This document shows positions 1 to 12,570 of a stretch of 64,000 nt of DNA, in pieces. This DNA comes from Nymphaea colorata. Taxonomy: Eukaryota > Streptophyta > Magnoliopsida > Nymphaeales > Nymphaeaceae. The first letter of the stretch is position 1; each line of letters starts with the position of its first letter. Made by a program: the position numbers and the translations under genes. Where the stretch lies: positions 18,350,370-18,414,369 of the forward strand of contig NC_045140.1 of assembly GCF_008831285.2 (NCBI RefSeq). The letters run 5' to 3'. Below the pieces are notes generated by a model. It was not told where the DNA came from. It made no database searches and saw only the letters and a list, made by a program, of their open reading frames with translations.

Positions 1-50
1 AGAGTGTGAAAATATGATGCTCTGAAGCGGGTTTCCGTCTACTCCCAACA

Positions 51-2224
51 ATGGAAGTCCAGTGCTCAAGGCCGAAGGTGGTTTTGGTGCCATATCCTGC
101 GCAGGGTCATGTCTCTCCCATGGTTCAACTGGCGTCAGCCTTACACAGTCTTGGCTTCCAACCGATCGTCATCAATGCCCAATTCATGCACGATAGATTA
201 TTCAACAATGGCGTCGCTCGTGATGATCATGACAGTGGAGTTATGTTTCTCTCCGTTCCTGACGGCATCCACGGGGATCGACCTTGCGACTTTGTGAGCA
301 TCTTGTTCGCCATGGAGAATGTCATGCCCGCACACCTCGAGAAGATCCTTGAAAGCTTTGGCCACGGTGAGGAAGGAATTGTCTGTGTGGTTACTGATTT
401 GTTGGCATCTTGGGCGATCCGAGTTGCCGAACAGCGCCGAGTTCCGGTTGCCGGGTTCTGGCCAGCCATGCATGCTACGTACAGTATTGTCAAGTCCATA
501 CCAGATCTCATCCAACAGTCTCTAATTTCATCCGTCGATGGTATGTTTAGATTCATTAGCTATCTTGTTTGGCAACATACCAATTAGATCTTTCATGTTC
601 TTGATATAGTCTTGAATTGAGATTACCAAGGGGTTTGGCATAGCTGGTTGCCCAGCAGCTGATAAAGGGCCAGGCTGGTTTGCTTTTTGAGCCATTAACC
701 TCTCTGCATCAGATGGGAGCAGTTTTTTCAGCCATAAAAGGAAAAAACAAAAAACAAAAAAGGCAAAAGGTTACAAATGGGATGGATACAGTAGCCCGGA
801 CCTGAACCTAATTATTTGTTGGTAATTGTGTGCTAACATAGAACTGAAGCTCACAAGTGGTCGCCCGGACCTGAACCTAATTATTTTATGTCATTGTCGT
901 TCCGACGTAGCTAGGTAGATCCACTTGACTAAGGTCTTCAATTCGAAAAATGCTCAAGAGTTTGATACCTAGAGCTTGTTTTCTTTGTCACAAACACAAA
1001 GGCATCACAGAGATCTTTCCTAATTTCCAGGCACTTCATGCACCCGAATCCTTCTAGGACGGATTTGCACCTTCATCTTTCTTTGTTAAAACGATTAGAA
1101 AAGGTAAAGTAGGCAGCATCTTGTCTAATCTAGACGCGAGTTCTTCTACTCGATCACGTGAAGTAAAATTTTATAGTTATTACAATAAGTTAAGAAAGTC
1201 GTTGGTTGTTCCGCCATCTTGTCTGTCTGATCTCCCTTAATTTATTGCAGGTGCTCCATTAGTGGAAGGAACGGTGAGCTTCCTACCTTCTGATCTTCCG
1301 AAGCTACGGCCAGAGCATCTACCATGGTACAGTCCAGATCCTGTTGTCCGTCTGGTCAGGTTCAAGTTCTGGTTGGAAGTCTTGCACAGGTCAAGCACCG
1401 TAAAATGGGTCCTAATCAACTCATTTGCAGCAGAAAATAGAGCACTTGGCATGGAGGCCAGACCAAATATTGATCCAATTTCTTCTCCACTAGACCCACA
1501 TGTGTTTCATGTAGGCCCTCTAACGAGAAAGGTTGATCACAATCTCAGCATGTGGGAGGAAGATGGTAGTTGCACCAGCTGGCTGGCCAAGCAAGCCAGG
1601 GGTTCTGTGATGTATGTATCATTCGGAAGCTGGGTTAAACTCTCTCCCCAACACCATGTGGTCGAATTAGCCATGGCGTTGGAAGCCACGACTTGGCCAT
1701 TTCTATGGTCACTGAGAGCACCATGGCAAGCCATGCTCCCTACTGGGTTCATTGAGAGGGTTGGATCTAGGGGGAAGGTGGTGGAATGGGCGCCACAGAG
1801 AGAGGTCCTATCTAGTGACGCTGTTGGTTGCTTCCTTACTCACTGCGGTTGGAATTCGACCTTGGAGGCCATAATCGCCGGGCAGCCGCTTCTGTGTTGG
1901 CCGGTTTCCGGTGACGAAGGAATCAACTGTGAGTTTATTGTGAAGGTTTGGAGGGTGGGAACCAAATTGGAAGGCAAAGGGATGGATGAGATAAAGGAAG
2001 GGATGTTGAAGATGATCTTTCAGAAGGAAGAGCTGAAGAGGAATATGGAGGCAATGAGGGAAAGGGTGCTGGGAATTGAAGGGGAGTTGATGGCAGAGGA
2101 GAGCCTTAAGTCTTTCAGGGATATTATCATGAAGAAGCATAGGACTAAGCCGGATAATGTAAAAGCAGAATCCCTGCCAAGATCTGGGTCGCTTATTTGC
2201 CCACCCTTGGAAGGCAAATCTTGA
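51..2224 (+). CDS. UGT82A1: UDP-glycosyltransferase, UGT82A1-like (copy 1)
   Basis: This is a family 1 glycosyltransferase expected to move a sugar from a UDP-sugar to a small acceptor in the cytosol; the acceptor is unknown. Exon 1 is 51-540, ending at G|GTATGT, and exon 2 is 1251-2224, starting after TTTATTGCAG. Together they encode 487 residues, a normal family length. The N-terminus has the PYPAQGH motif with the likely catalytic His20, and Asp116 in VTDLLASW is the probable partner. The 44-residue PSPG box spans residues 343-386, from WAPQ to SGDE. Its last residue is Glu, where Gln is usual. Phrases such as DLLASWAIRVAEQ and MENVMP resemble Arabidopsis UGT82A1 as I know it. The gene faces the DCC gene tail to tail. 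The second copy differs at nine residues. Confidence is high for the family and good for the subgroup. Confidence 0.9.
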
Positions 2225-3932
2225 CAGCGGCTGTCCCACCTTACAAGCGTCGGCAAATGGATTTGCTATCTCCATAGAATGTCGTATATGTCTTTTGCTT
2301 CTCTGTTGTTATCACAATGTCTTATTTTGTTTGCTTCTATCTTATCTCTAGAAGGAAAAACGTGTTACAGACGGCCTCTCGCCCTTTCCACTACCTGTTA
2401 AAATCGGAAATGTGATTAGTTAAATAAGCATTAGGTGCTGTACAACAAGGAAAGCAGTATGGTTGTATGATAATATATAAATTTTACTTGCCAAATGAAT
2501 TTGTTTAAGAGGTTGCCGTGTGATCTCGCTTGCAAGTACTGTTTTCTTAGATTGCACTGCTACTAAGTCGACAAGGACATGAATAAAAAATCCTCTTCTT
2601 AGGAGTCTCATTTTAACAGTAGTCTGAACGGTGGAGATAAAACAAATGAGGCAGACCTTTTGTCTCCATCTTACACGTGCAAACCAGACAAAAAAGGGGT
2701 TTCTCCCAAAATTTTTGTGGCACCTAGACGGATGAAGCAGAAAAGGTAATGGAAAATTATGTCCAAGGCATTCATTTATTACTCGATCAAACGCGCCCTT
2801 AAGCCTTTAAGTTGAAGGAGATTTAAGAGATTGATGCATAAAAGAACAAACCTACATCGAATGCTAAAAGAAAGGAGAATTTCTTTTGGCCCACATAAAT
2901 TGTCAAAAACCTAGCTACTAGAAGATTCTCACATAGGAAAAAATAGAGGCCGGTTTTAAAGACAAAAAGCGGTTGGAAAAAAAAAAATTTTAAAAAGTGT
3001 AATCAAGTAAAGGATTAAGACTATCAAACTGGTCCCAATTCATAAGACCAGTGATCTCCAATCGCTCAACGGATCAGCACCGTGCACAGACTTGCTCACC
3101 CTTAAGCCGGGATATTGCCAAAATGCTTCAGACCTATTATTGAGTGAAGCAGAGGGATTGCCGTTTTCAACTGTATTGATTCTGATCCAACGCCTATCTT
3201 TTGGGCTGTCCTTTCGCCCTTGTTTTTCTGTTTTCCACTCCTAAATTTTAGACCTGCTGCTCCTGAGAGCTAAGTCCTGGAAAGCTGCAAGTGGTAGTGA
3301 TGATAGCAGTGGGCGAAGATAGGTTGTGCGTCAGGATTTAATCTTCAGGTACAAAGGCAGATGTTCCTTAAGCCAAATCAGACCTTCATTAGCAGGTAGC
3401 GGTCAAATTCCAGGTTCATTTTACTATCGGTGGTCCTGTTGATTTAGGTCGACATCCATAAGGAAGGAGGGAGGACCAAGGATGAGTGAGCTGACCAGGT
3501 GTCCTTATAGGGATGCAGAATTCAAAACTAGTATTGATCGAAATCTATACAGCCAAAAAAACTAAAATCTCAAAACCATATCCTATTTCCTATACATTTT
3601 GAATTTTTGATGCGTAGTGTATATAATACACATTGCCAATAATGTTGCATACATCTTATCCTTTACTTTTACAAGGAGCAGCATCTCAGATAAGGAAAAA
3701 AATGAGCCAAGGAAAAAGATGTAATATATGCATGTTACAGAAAAAGGAAAACGGATCCCGCATGCTTTAGCCGTCCCAGCAAGACACTGTTCCTGAAAAA
3801 TTTAGAATGCTTGTCACTAGCTCCTGTAGCTATTAGCATAATATTCATTGCAGCACAATATAATGAGTATTTGTTGCCCGTATGATACAGATCACACGTC
3901 GTCCAATAAGCGACTGGCCAACCGAAAGAACT
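2225..3932. other. Convergent 3' intergenic region, copy 1
   Basis: This spacer lies between the 3' ends of the UGT (+) and DCC (-) genes. I see no conserved coding frame. It must contain both 3' UTRs and polyadenylation signals, but no single signal stands out. Copy 2 (34699-36505) is nearly the same, apart from an extra insertion of about 100 bp near 35720-35830. Confidence 0.6.
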
Positions 3933-6900
3933 TCACATTCTACAAGCGTCATTTTCACATGCATCCACCTGAAAGCAGAGTCCACAGTTGGTAATTCGAA
4001 ATACAGCAACGGAACAAGTCAATAACACCATATTTCATCTAACATATGGGTCCGAAGCAAAGTTAGAACGGATACTTCTTAATAGGGCAAATAGTCTACA
4101 AATTTGATTGAACTGGACACCTCAGTTGGACATTTGCCAAACACTGATGCTTAATCTTTGGCCTAAGAAAACATGAAGCAAAGAAGCATTTCCAAAGTAA
4201 AAGTAGAGAACAGATTATCAATGTAATCATAATAAACCTAGACATAACCGATTGCGAAACAAGTGGCCAAGGATTATTTAAGAGGTCATGGTAAGTTCCA
4301 TCCTTCAGTTTCCAATTCCAGTGCAACTAAGAGGCTTATGGCTTCCTTCTATTCAACTTATCAGAAAAAGTTGTGTGATGTGAATCTCAAGCCTAAGAGT
4401 CAAATCGGTATCAAGGCTTAAGCCAAAGAAGAATGGGTCACCTCTGAAACCAGCCTCCTGGTGGGTACGCCACCTCTTTTTATTACGAGGAATCAGCAGA
4501 CAAGAAAAAATGAATTTCAAGCAGCTCCTATTGTGTCACTTCATTATGAAAACAATCAAGCATTTCCTAATCCAACACATAAAATATATATCATGTGAAT
4601 GTCCATGAATTTGTGGTATACATGAGATATGACTGCCATGTTCCTGAGATATCAACAACTTCATTGGCGCTATTTTGAACTTATATTTTAACATCGACCA
4701 CCACCAATGATGGCAATTTTTCATCACAGAAATACTGGCTTTTGTATTCCATAATTGTCACAACATAACAACTTAAATGAGATACATGATACAGTACAGA
4801 ACCAAAAAAGGTACACGGATCAAAGTATAAGATGTTCTGCAGGTTACAACTTTGTACCCAGTGCAAGTTAGGATCTTGTTATAACAGCCTACATCACATG
4901 ATTTTATGGATAGAGCCACAAGGCCAAATTTTTCAAAAAAAATCTTCAATATAACTAGTATATAATTGGATATAATACAGCAGGAACAGCAGACACATGA
5001 AAAAGCAGCTGACCAGTATACGAGCATATCAAGATAACTTAAGAGGTTAATGCAACATAGAGTTGAACGTACAAGAATATGGAAAGGGATAGTGTTTCTC
5101 AAGATAAATAAAGGGACAAATTTGTGACAAAAAAAAAAAAAAAGGCGGATACCTAGATTAAAAGGTTGCAGTTTTGCATCTCAAACCTAAAAGAAATCGA
5201 AGATACAGAAACTACGTTGAAATTACGTAATCATCCTTCTAAGGATTACCGAGAAGACATCCGGCACAATATTGGGCACATACCATCCTTTTCCTCCGTT
5301 CTTCCAAAACATTCTCCAGAGGTGGTCGGCCTTCAACAACAGAAAAACAATTTCAGGTTTCTTCAATATTCAAGAAACCAAGTGCCTAACATTTTTCCCA
5401 TTTGCTTAATGCAACTATGAAATGTGTCAGCAGAAATTTAGTGGTGAAGAGAAAAGTCTAAAAGATGTATCATGGTACACCAACTATAGGTCTACCTCAT
5501 GGATCTTATTGGTAAATTTTCTAAACCAACATTTGACAAAGTTATAGTTTTGATAAGTGTTGTGCACAACATAGCTTACATAAACTTATTAGTTACGTTT
5601 TCCATAGATATGAATTATGTTTGCAGTAAAGGAAGGCTCCAACATATGAAATTCAGAGGAATTTCATTATCACACAAGGAAAATAAGATGCATGCAGAAC
5701 AGTTGAAGAATAGAAAGATGACTGACAGATTATGTAATTAAGACAAGTAGATTATAGTGATATAGAAGTTCACATTACAGCTCCTGCAAACATCAAAAAT
5801 ATTTTCGCAGTAGTATGGAGAGAATGCTGAAGGAATGAAATGTTGTTTTCAGATTATTGGCAAACATATACAAACAAGGTGTTGGAAGAATGTTCTACCT
5901 GTAATTTGCAGACGGTATTTGGCCCAAACACCATAAATTGCATCTGCTATGCTTGCAATCTGCAAAAAAAGAAAAAAAAAAAAGGCACCACGCTCATGGC
6001 GCATTGAGAAAAGATACTAATGCATCTAAAGTAATTGTGCTCTACATAAGGTAAGTGTCATTGGTACAATGACATATATGTCAAGCAAAAGCAAGTTAAT
6101 CCAATAGTCAAATGAAACTCTTGACAGCCACAAACCATTACAAGTATCTGGTAATGTAGAAACCAGCAATGACATACCGGTTCATACTTTGTGATGGCAT
6201 AAACCCATCCCAGTCCAACTTCCTCATACAGTCTTCTAAATGCCTGCATAACATTATTAATTAATTAAGATGGCAGTGTTAAATTATTTACATGGATTGC
6301 TTTATTTTTTGTTCCAGTGAGTGTGTGCATGCAAAGAATATTTTTGTTTTAATGAAGGCAAGGGCCAGGTGGAAATAATAGTGCAAGTTCTATCAACTCA
6401 ATCTGAACTCAACGTGGTATGTCTACTAAAGATCAAAAATATGAATGATGTGTCTTCGATGTAAGAACAGGAATATAAGACATCGAATTGTCAAATATAA
6501 CAGGGTGTTGATTTCTGATGAATTGGAGTAGCACACTTGCTACAATTGCCTTCAGTAGAAAAAAAAAATTATGTAGATCGCATATGCAAGGTTCAAGCCA
6601 TTTTAATGACAAGATACAGTGTTAGTCATAATGGCTTAACACAAGAAATCTTAAGATGATAATTATTAATTTATTTTATATATTTGAAACGTTGAACAAA
6701 CTAGTTAGAATCAACTCATGAGCTAGATAAATAACATTAAAAATTCATAAATAAGCAGAAAGTGGTCAGAGGTAAAGATGACAACATACAGCAACATCAG
6801 TTAGCACAGTTCCATCATATGAGATGGCATGAATTCTCCCCATAACCTACAGACAAAAGGCAACCATTTTAATTGCTTATTAAAATTAAATAAAGAAGCA

Positions 6901-9537
6901 CGGAAATGTATACCAATAGAAAAGCATTAACTGTATTGTCTGCTTAATGTGGAATCTCACATCAATCAATTTGGTTTCAACAGCTGAAATGGATGCCAGT
7001 TTTTAAGGCCAATAGATAACTCGTTGGTATATAGAGTGGCCTGGCAGTGATCACAAAACTTAAGTTGTTTATTCATGACCAACAAGCAAAATTGAACGGT
7101 AAACTGTGAGTCCGAAAGTGCCTCAGATTGCACAAACTCACGAACCACATACTATGGCCAAAGAAATTACTGAGAAGGAATGCAAAAAAGAAGAAAAGAA
7201 GAAAAGAAAAGAAGAAAAAGAGGTCTAAAGCACCCATAGCCGCAACCTAGTTCAATAAGCATCTAGTGACAATTTCATAATACCGGCTTCAATTTGTCAC
7301 CCATGGCAAAGCTTCATTCATATAACAAATGCTGCCTCTGTGATTCTTTCGCAGCACATCCCAGTCTCAGCTTCTCGGTAAAACAGGATTGCCTAGTTGC
7401 ATGCAAGACAATAAGCTCTCTTTACCATAATCATGGGGAACTAGGCAGCTTATAGCATTAGACAACTAAAATTAGGACGGAATAACAAATACTTACCACG
7501 TTCAAGCTTCTTATTAGAAAACGATACTAAATAAGTTTCAAGGTATGCATTTCTCCTATTTATCGTTTCAGATTTTACTGCTGAAAATACCAGATGAATA
7601 AAATGGCATCAAGCAGCAGAGAGAAGTTCTACTACAGTTACATACAGTCTTGCAGTCTAGTCCTTCATTTTCTTCAGGGAGTAATTGCTTGAGCTAATGT
7701 CCATAAACTTAATAGTCCCAAAACGCTCATCTGCTCCTTCAGCATATTGACCTGATTATTTAAACAATTGATTCATACAACTCAAACTTCAAGTCAAAGG
7801 TTATAGAATGAAAATATTATGCGTAACATGTAGAGTATTTCTCTTTCTACAAATCACTTCTAAAATATTAAACAGATCTCTTTCATCTCATGATAATGAA
7901 AGCAAGCAATTGTTGTAGGCCAGGGACAAGAACTAAAATCAAAAGTATGAGCTACAAGGCAAATTCACTTTGCAGCTTTATTTTAGCCCAGGAAAAAGCT
8001 TCAGAGGAGGCCAGAGTTTCCTATCATAGCAAGCACTAAGCCTTCAACCAATCTCCCAGTGCTTTTCGGGCCAAACCTTTCAAGTTGAAAGCTCAGAAGC
8101 ATTACCATGAGCTGGCTAACATGCTATAGATGTATTTCTCTATGAGGGGACCTTGCCATTTTATATAGTTATTCAATTGCTACTTGCAAGGTCTTACAAG
8201 CCTTGCAGCAGAATTCCAAATTACAAGCTGTTCAATGTGAAATCAGCATGACACACCAAATGTTTCACCTTCTTGTAAAGCCAATAGATCAAAAACCAGT
8301 CTGTTTTGACAAACAAGCAGACTCACAGGATACATCAAAAAAGGGAAAAAAAAAAAGAAAAAAGAGGGGAAATTCATGAGATCGCCAAGTGAGGGATTCT
8401 TGAATATGTGAATGTGACAAAGAATTAATCTTTTCATACAAAAAATACTTGCATATAATCAACTGATAGTCGGTCCTAGAACTACATTATCCACCAGCCG
8501 TAACCATGTTATCCAGTTTTTAACGTTTGGATATCCCATCCAAAAATGTGTCAAAGATCTTAGTTAAAGCTGACACATGAGGATGCTCAATTGCAATCGC
8601 CTGATGATTCTTCTTTTGAAACTTAGATACCTTCCACAAGAGATCCAGAGAACTTAACCAAGCAGAACTTCTGTCATCATTATAATGAGTTTCTATGCTG
8701 TATGATGTGCATGAGTATTATTAGTGTGGTCAGAATAAGTTCACTCAAGTTTTCTGGAACTTGAGCCTGGAACGACAAAATGTGTCTGAGACTTTGTTTC
8801 TATGCAGTTACGTCATTGTGAACCTACCTTAGACAAAGTATAAGGCTCCTGAGGATAATGGTCAAAGATCTGCTAGAGTAGATATATGAAAACATACTAT
8901 AGCTAATAAAAATGTATCATTGTTGAGGACTGGAGATACAGGCCTTTACACATACAGTTAAATTCAGCAGCAATGGATGTTCCAATAATGTTGAACAAAA
9001 GCAGATGAATAGTTAAACAGTACAAAGGATTCAACTTGAGATTAAATCCACCAAAATTGACATCACCCATGCATAACAGGCATTCCCCATCATAGAGCAT
9101 CTTGACTTTCCATTTGTCAGATGGTTTCTCTTGCTCTTTCTCCAACACTTTCTGAGCAGAAGCAGTGTCACTATGCACTGCAGAAATCTTATATTTGGCA
9201 CCTGTTGTAAAGGGTATACAAGGAAAATAGTACCAAATAGATCAAGAACCAAAGCAAATACACCTGACACCCTGTTTAAGGGAATAAAGAAAATTTCGCG
9301 ATGAATAAACCAGCAATTGGCTGAAACACAATTAACTTTGCACACGCACTTCAGAAATCCTATACTTGGCACATGTTATAAAGGTATGACCGTACAAGTA
9401 CCATTCTGATACAAGTAAAGTTAAGACCAGATAATTCAAGAATCAAAGCAAATGCACCTGATACCTTTTCTGTCAATCAGTGAATAAAAAAGCAAAACTT
9501 TATGATATGATTGACAAAAGCAGCAATTAGCTTAGAT

Positions 9538-9597
<60 letters not shown>

Positions 9598-10254
9598 CAT
9601 GGATTCATCCAGCCGGCCTCTCAAGCATGCAGCCCAACATAAGAGGCTGGATGACAGAGGAAGGAGAGAGAGAGAAACTGGTAGGTGCTAGACACTTAGA
9701 TGTTAAACAGATAAGGAACAAGCTCAATTCTTTATCATTAGTAGATCAACGGTTGAGAGCAAATGTTGTAAGCTAATACTATATGATGAGAGTATATATA
9801 TATATATGGACTAACATATGCCAAAGCAATTCCGCTTATAGAATACAAGAAAATAGTTTAATTGAATTTTAATTTGGAGTATCTTCATTTTCAGGGTTCC
9901 CCTGAATCCATGATCGCACGATGAGAATGCAACCCCAACCCCAAGATTACTTGTTAACGCTACCAATAAAATGAACCGAAAAAGAATACCACAGGCAGTA
10001 GCTCCCAACAATCGTAAAACGAACCATCACAAAACGATACAGAACCAAAGAAGGACTGTATCATGCTCAAAATTTTAACGAAGAAAATAAATAAAATTAA
10101 AATAAATAATTTGGAAGGAAGAAGAGGTAGCCTTACCAGCCCGGTGGCGATAACCAATGTTGGCGAGAAGAGGAGAGGGTAAGTTCAGGTGATGAGGGGT
10201 CGAGTTAAGGAAGAAGCTGCCAGATTTTCCTAAGCACATCACCCTTGACACCAT
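3933..10254 (-). pseudogene. DUF393/DCC thiol-disulfide oxidoreductase-like gene (copy 1), frameshifted
   Basis: Eight exons can be traced on the minus strand: 10137-10254, 9062-9201, 7646-7751, 6790-6846, 6178-6243, 5899-5959, 5284-5330 and 3933-3968. They match the intact copy at 36506-43047. Exon 3 is 106 bp instead of 108. One base is missing near 7730 (cgctcatctg against cgctcattctg) and one near 7680 (cagggag against caggggag), so the frame is lost in the middle of the domain. The CxxC motif reads CLLC instead of CPLC, and the following RE is GD. Other exons stay open (for example AFRRLYEEVGLGWVYAITKYEP in exon 5), which fits recent decay. Both indels involve short runs, so base-calling error is possible but would have to occur twice in one exon. 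The Arabidopsis relative I have in mind is At5g50100, which is probably organellar. Confidence 0.8.
9536..9596. repeat. Compound microsatellite (CA)n(TA)n in DCC intron 1, copy 1
   Basis: A CA-dinucleotide run passes directly into a TA run within the first intron of the DCC gene. The equivalent site in copy 2 is longer and adds a GT run (42048-42168). Confidence 0.95.
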
Positions 10255-10431
10255 TTTCTTCCGATCACTCTCTCTACCAGATCAATGGGAAACAGTACAC
10301 AAAAGCAAGCGAGCTTCAGTGGAACTTACTCCCTTAATTATTAAAAGTTAAGACCACAAGAAATGCATCACCGCCTTCAATATGTAACCAAGAATGCATA
10401 AACCTGGAGAGGGAGACGCTGCAGTTCACAG

Positions 10432-11185
10432 CTAGCTACTTGTTTCTGTAGATCTTTCCCCAGCGGAGAAGATGCCAACACCACCAAGCCCAGCTGCCCA
10501 AAGATTCAGGCCATAGTTCGTTGACTCCGCGGCGACGTTGTCCCTGCCATCCGATGGATTTGGGGGTTTATATACTGTGATTGCTTTCTCCGGTTCCTCT
10601 TCTTTCAGTGGAATTACTGCATGTCCTGATTGCTTCTTCTTATTATCTTCTTTGTTGTCGTGACCATGTTCATCACCTATGGTGGACAAGTTCTTCGCAG
10701 GGATTGACGCACCCCTCGTCAGTTTTCGGGCTTGCTTTTTCACTTTCTGAACTTCAAGGAGGAGGACGTCGGGATCTACGTTTCCCATCACCACCACCTT
10801 CCTCATTTCTGGGTACAAATCCACGGATTCAACACCTGCAATATACAAGTTTATCAATTTGAACGCATCATCATTCCTCAATCAGATGACATGCTTAATT
10901 AGTATCATATACGAATCTGCCAGGCCGTCCATTACAATGCAAGAATCATTTTAAGAGGGTGCCATCTTTTATTACCTTCAACACCTGTCAAGTACGTTTC
11001 CACGTCTTCCCGGCATTTCTGACAGCAGCCAATGTTAGCATCAATCTCGCACTCTTATGACAAGTTAGAGAAAGAAAATGGTACATGAGAATTGCAGTAT
11101 ACAGGCTTAGTAGAAGAACCAACAGAGGAAACTAGACCCGGAGCTGAAGGAGAGGAACAGGGGAGGAGGGGAGGAAGCACACCAT
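10432..11185 (-). CDS. Heavy-metal-associated (HMA) domain protein
   Basis: This is a probable metal-binding HPP-type protein. The last exon is 10432-10835 and encodes a typical HMA second half, GVESVDLYPEMRKVVVMGNVDP, followed by a lysine/acid-rich linker and a Gly/Ala-rich tail ending in ETSS. There is no C-terminal CaaX box, so it is HPP-like rather than an isoprenylated HIPP. The preceding exon, 10985-11051 (or 10976-11051), encodes CEIDANIGCCQKCREDVETYLTG in part, with the metal-binding CxxC as CQKC. An in-frame stop lies just upstream of that exon, so an acceptor (cataagag|TGC) must join it to a further exon. A bare ATG at 11183-11185 followed by GTGTGC would give a 157-residue protein, but this start is a guess. 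The 3' end lies about 105 bp from the duplication breakpoint. Confidence 0.7.
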
Positions 11186-12570
11186 TTTTCAAGAAGACGC
11201 AAAACGAGATATGACAGATCGATGCCTGAAACGGTGGGAATTTCTCCGCGACTATCTTTGCGCAAGGAATGTTGATTGCTGAAGGAAAATAGAGAGAGAT
11301 TAAGTGTTGTCCTGTTGAGAAGAACAGCGGGGAATAATTTTGCTTTTAAAGGAGAAAATGAATTTTTCCATTTTTCCAGAAGTCGATGTGGATCGTCCGA
11401 TGAGGGGGCTGGGGGTGATTTAGTGGGGGTTGTTAAAGACCCCTTCAGTTTTTTCAGTTTTGCCTTTACAACAAAAAGGCGAAACTTTTTTTAAAAGAGC
11501 GGCGCCACCATCCTCGGCAGCACTGGTCACTTGGTTTTTAATAAAAGATCATAAAATATAAAAAATTGATACATAAGATATTTATAATTAAAACTACACC
11601 ATGTCAGCTTCCAAGTTTACTTACACATTTGTCGAAAGGGTACTTTGCTAATGTATTGAGTGGACTATGAGTCACAGGCACACCAAGAAGACATTGAACC
11701 AGCTTCTTCTCCCAAAACACTAATGGCAACCACAAAAATTGGAGATGTGAAACATACAAGGACATCTTCTTAAACAATGCATTTATTTAGCCATATTTCA
11801 TATTAATGAATTTACATATTAACATGCATTATCCTCTATATCACTACATCATGTTGTACGTCTCTGAAACTCCATAACTTGCTAAAAGAAACTAAGCCTG
11901 ACAGTGAAGCACAAATATGAAAAACAGAAACCACACGTCACAGAAATGCAAGAGATACAGGTGCCAAAATAGAAATCATTTATTCAGTTGGACTTAGTGG
12001 TGCTATGCAAGATGAAGCATATCATCCCGATGGTTTTGAAGCCCATGACACCAAATGTCAATAGAAACACTAAAACATATTGCAAGTATTATGAAGCTTT
12101 TCACATGCACATAAAACAGGTGCTTGAGTGCATGAACTGCAAGCATGGTTATGCATGTTCAATATTCATGGTCTGAAACATGAAGTATAAAAACGATGTC
12201 AGCAATTGTTAGTTCATAGACAACATAAAGAGAAATAACTTAAAAATTAAAAGGCATAATTAGCAAAAACTCACAAAAGGAAGGCAAAAATTAAAGGACC
12301 AAGTACAAGAATAAGCACATATACATGGCACCACATCTTGTCTATGAAGCATTATGGAATTTCCAGTATCCATGCTTTATATTCTTCTCAGTCCATGAAG
12401 AGAAAGGCACGAGAAGCAAAGTTGGATAAGGTCAGCAGTGAAGTGAGAACAGAGAGCAGCTACACAAGTTACATGTGATAGGAAAACAATCAAGCAATTA
12501 ACCCTTGGACATACAGCTAAAAACCATTTTAACATCCAACGCAAAATCAGGGTTCTGCATGAAATTAAAC
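11186..12570. other. Intergenic, no gene seen
   Basis: This is upstream sequence of the HMA gene followed by AT-rich spacer. I searched the minus strand for the missing catalytic exons of the adjacent oxygenase relic (the HTDH region) and found none. The short ORFs at 11276 and 11988 have no family resemblance. Confidence 0.5.

Larger units (their letters stand above)
1..10326. repeat. Segmental duplication, copy 1
   Basis: This stretch aligns almost base for base with 32639-43119 in the same orientation. It holds the UGT82A1-like gene and the DCC gene with their shared 3' intergenic region. Homology ends at the shared bases ggaact (10321-10326 and 43114-43119), after which the two flanks are unrelated. 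The left end is not visible because the window opens inside the repeat. The copies differ by scattered substitutions and indels: a segment of about 160 bp in the UGT intron (near 770-930) and one at about 9597-9680 are present here only. The high identity, including introns, points to a recent event. Confidence 0.95.

Noticed and set aside
9031-9372. 113-codon minus ORF overlapping DCC exon 2
   Set aside because: Wrong frame; the exon at 9062-9201 in the other frame matches the DCC family.
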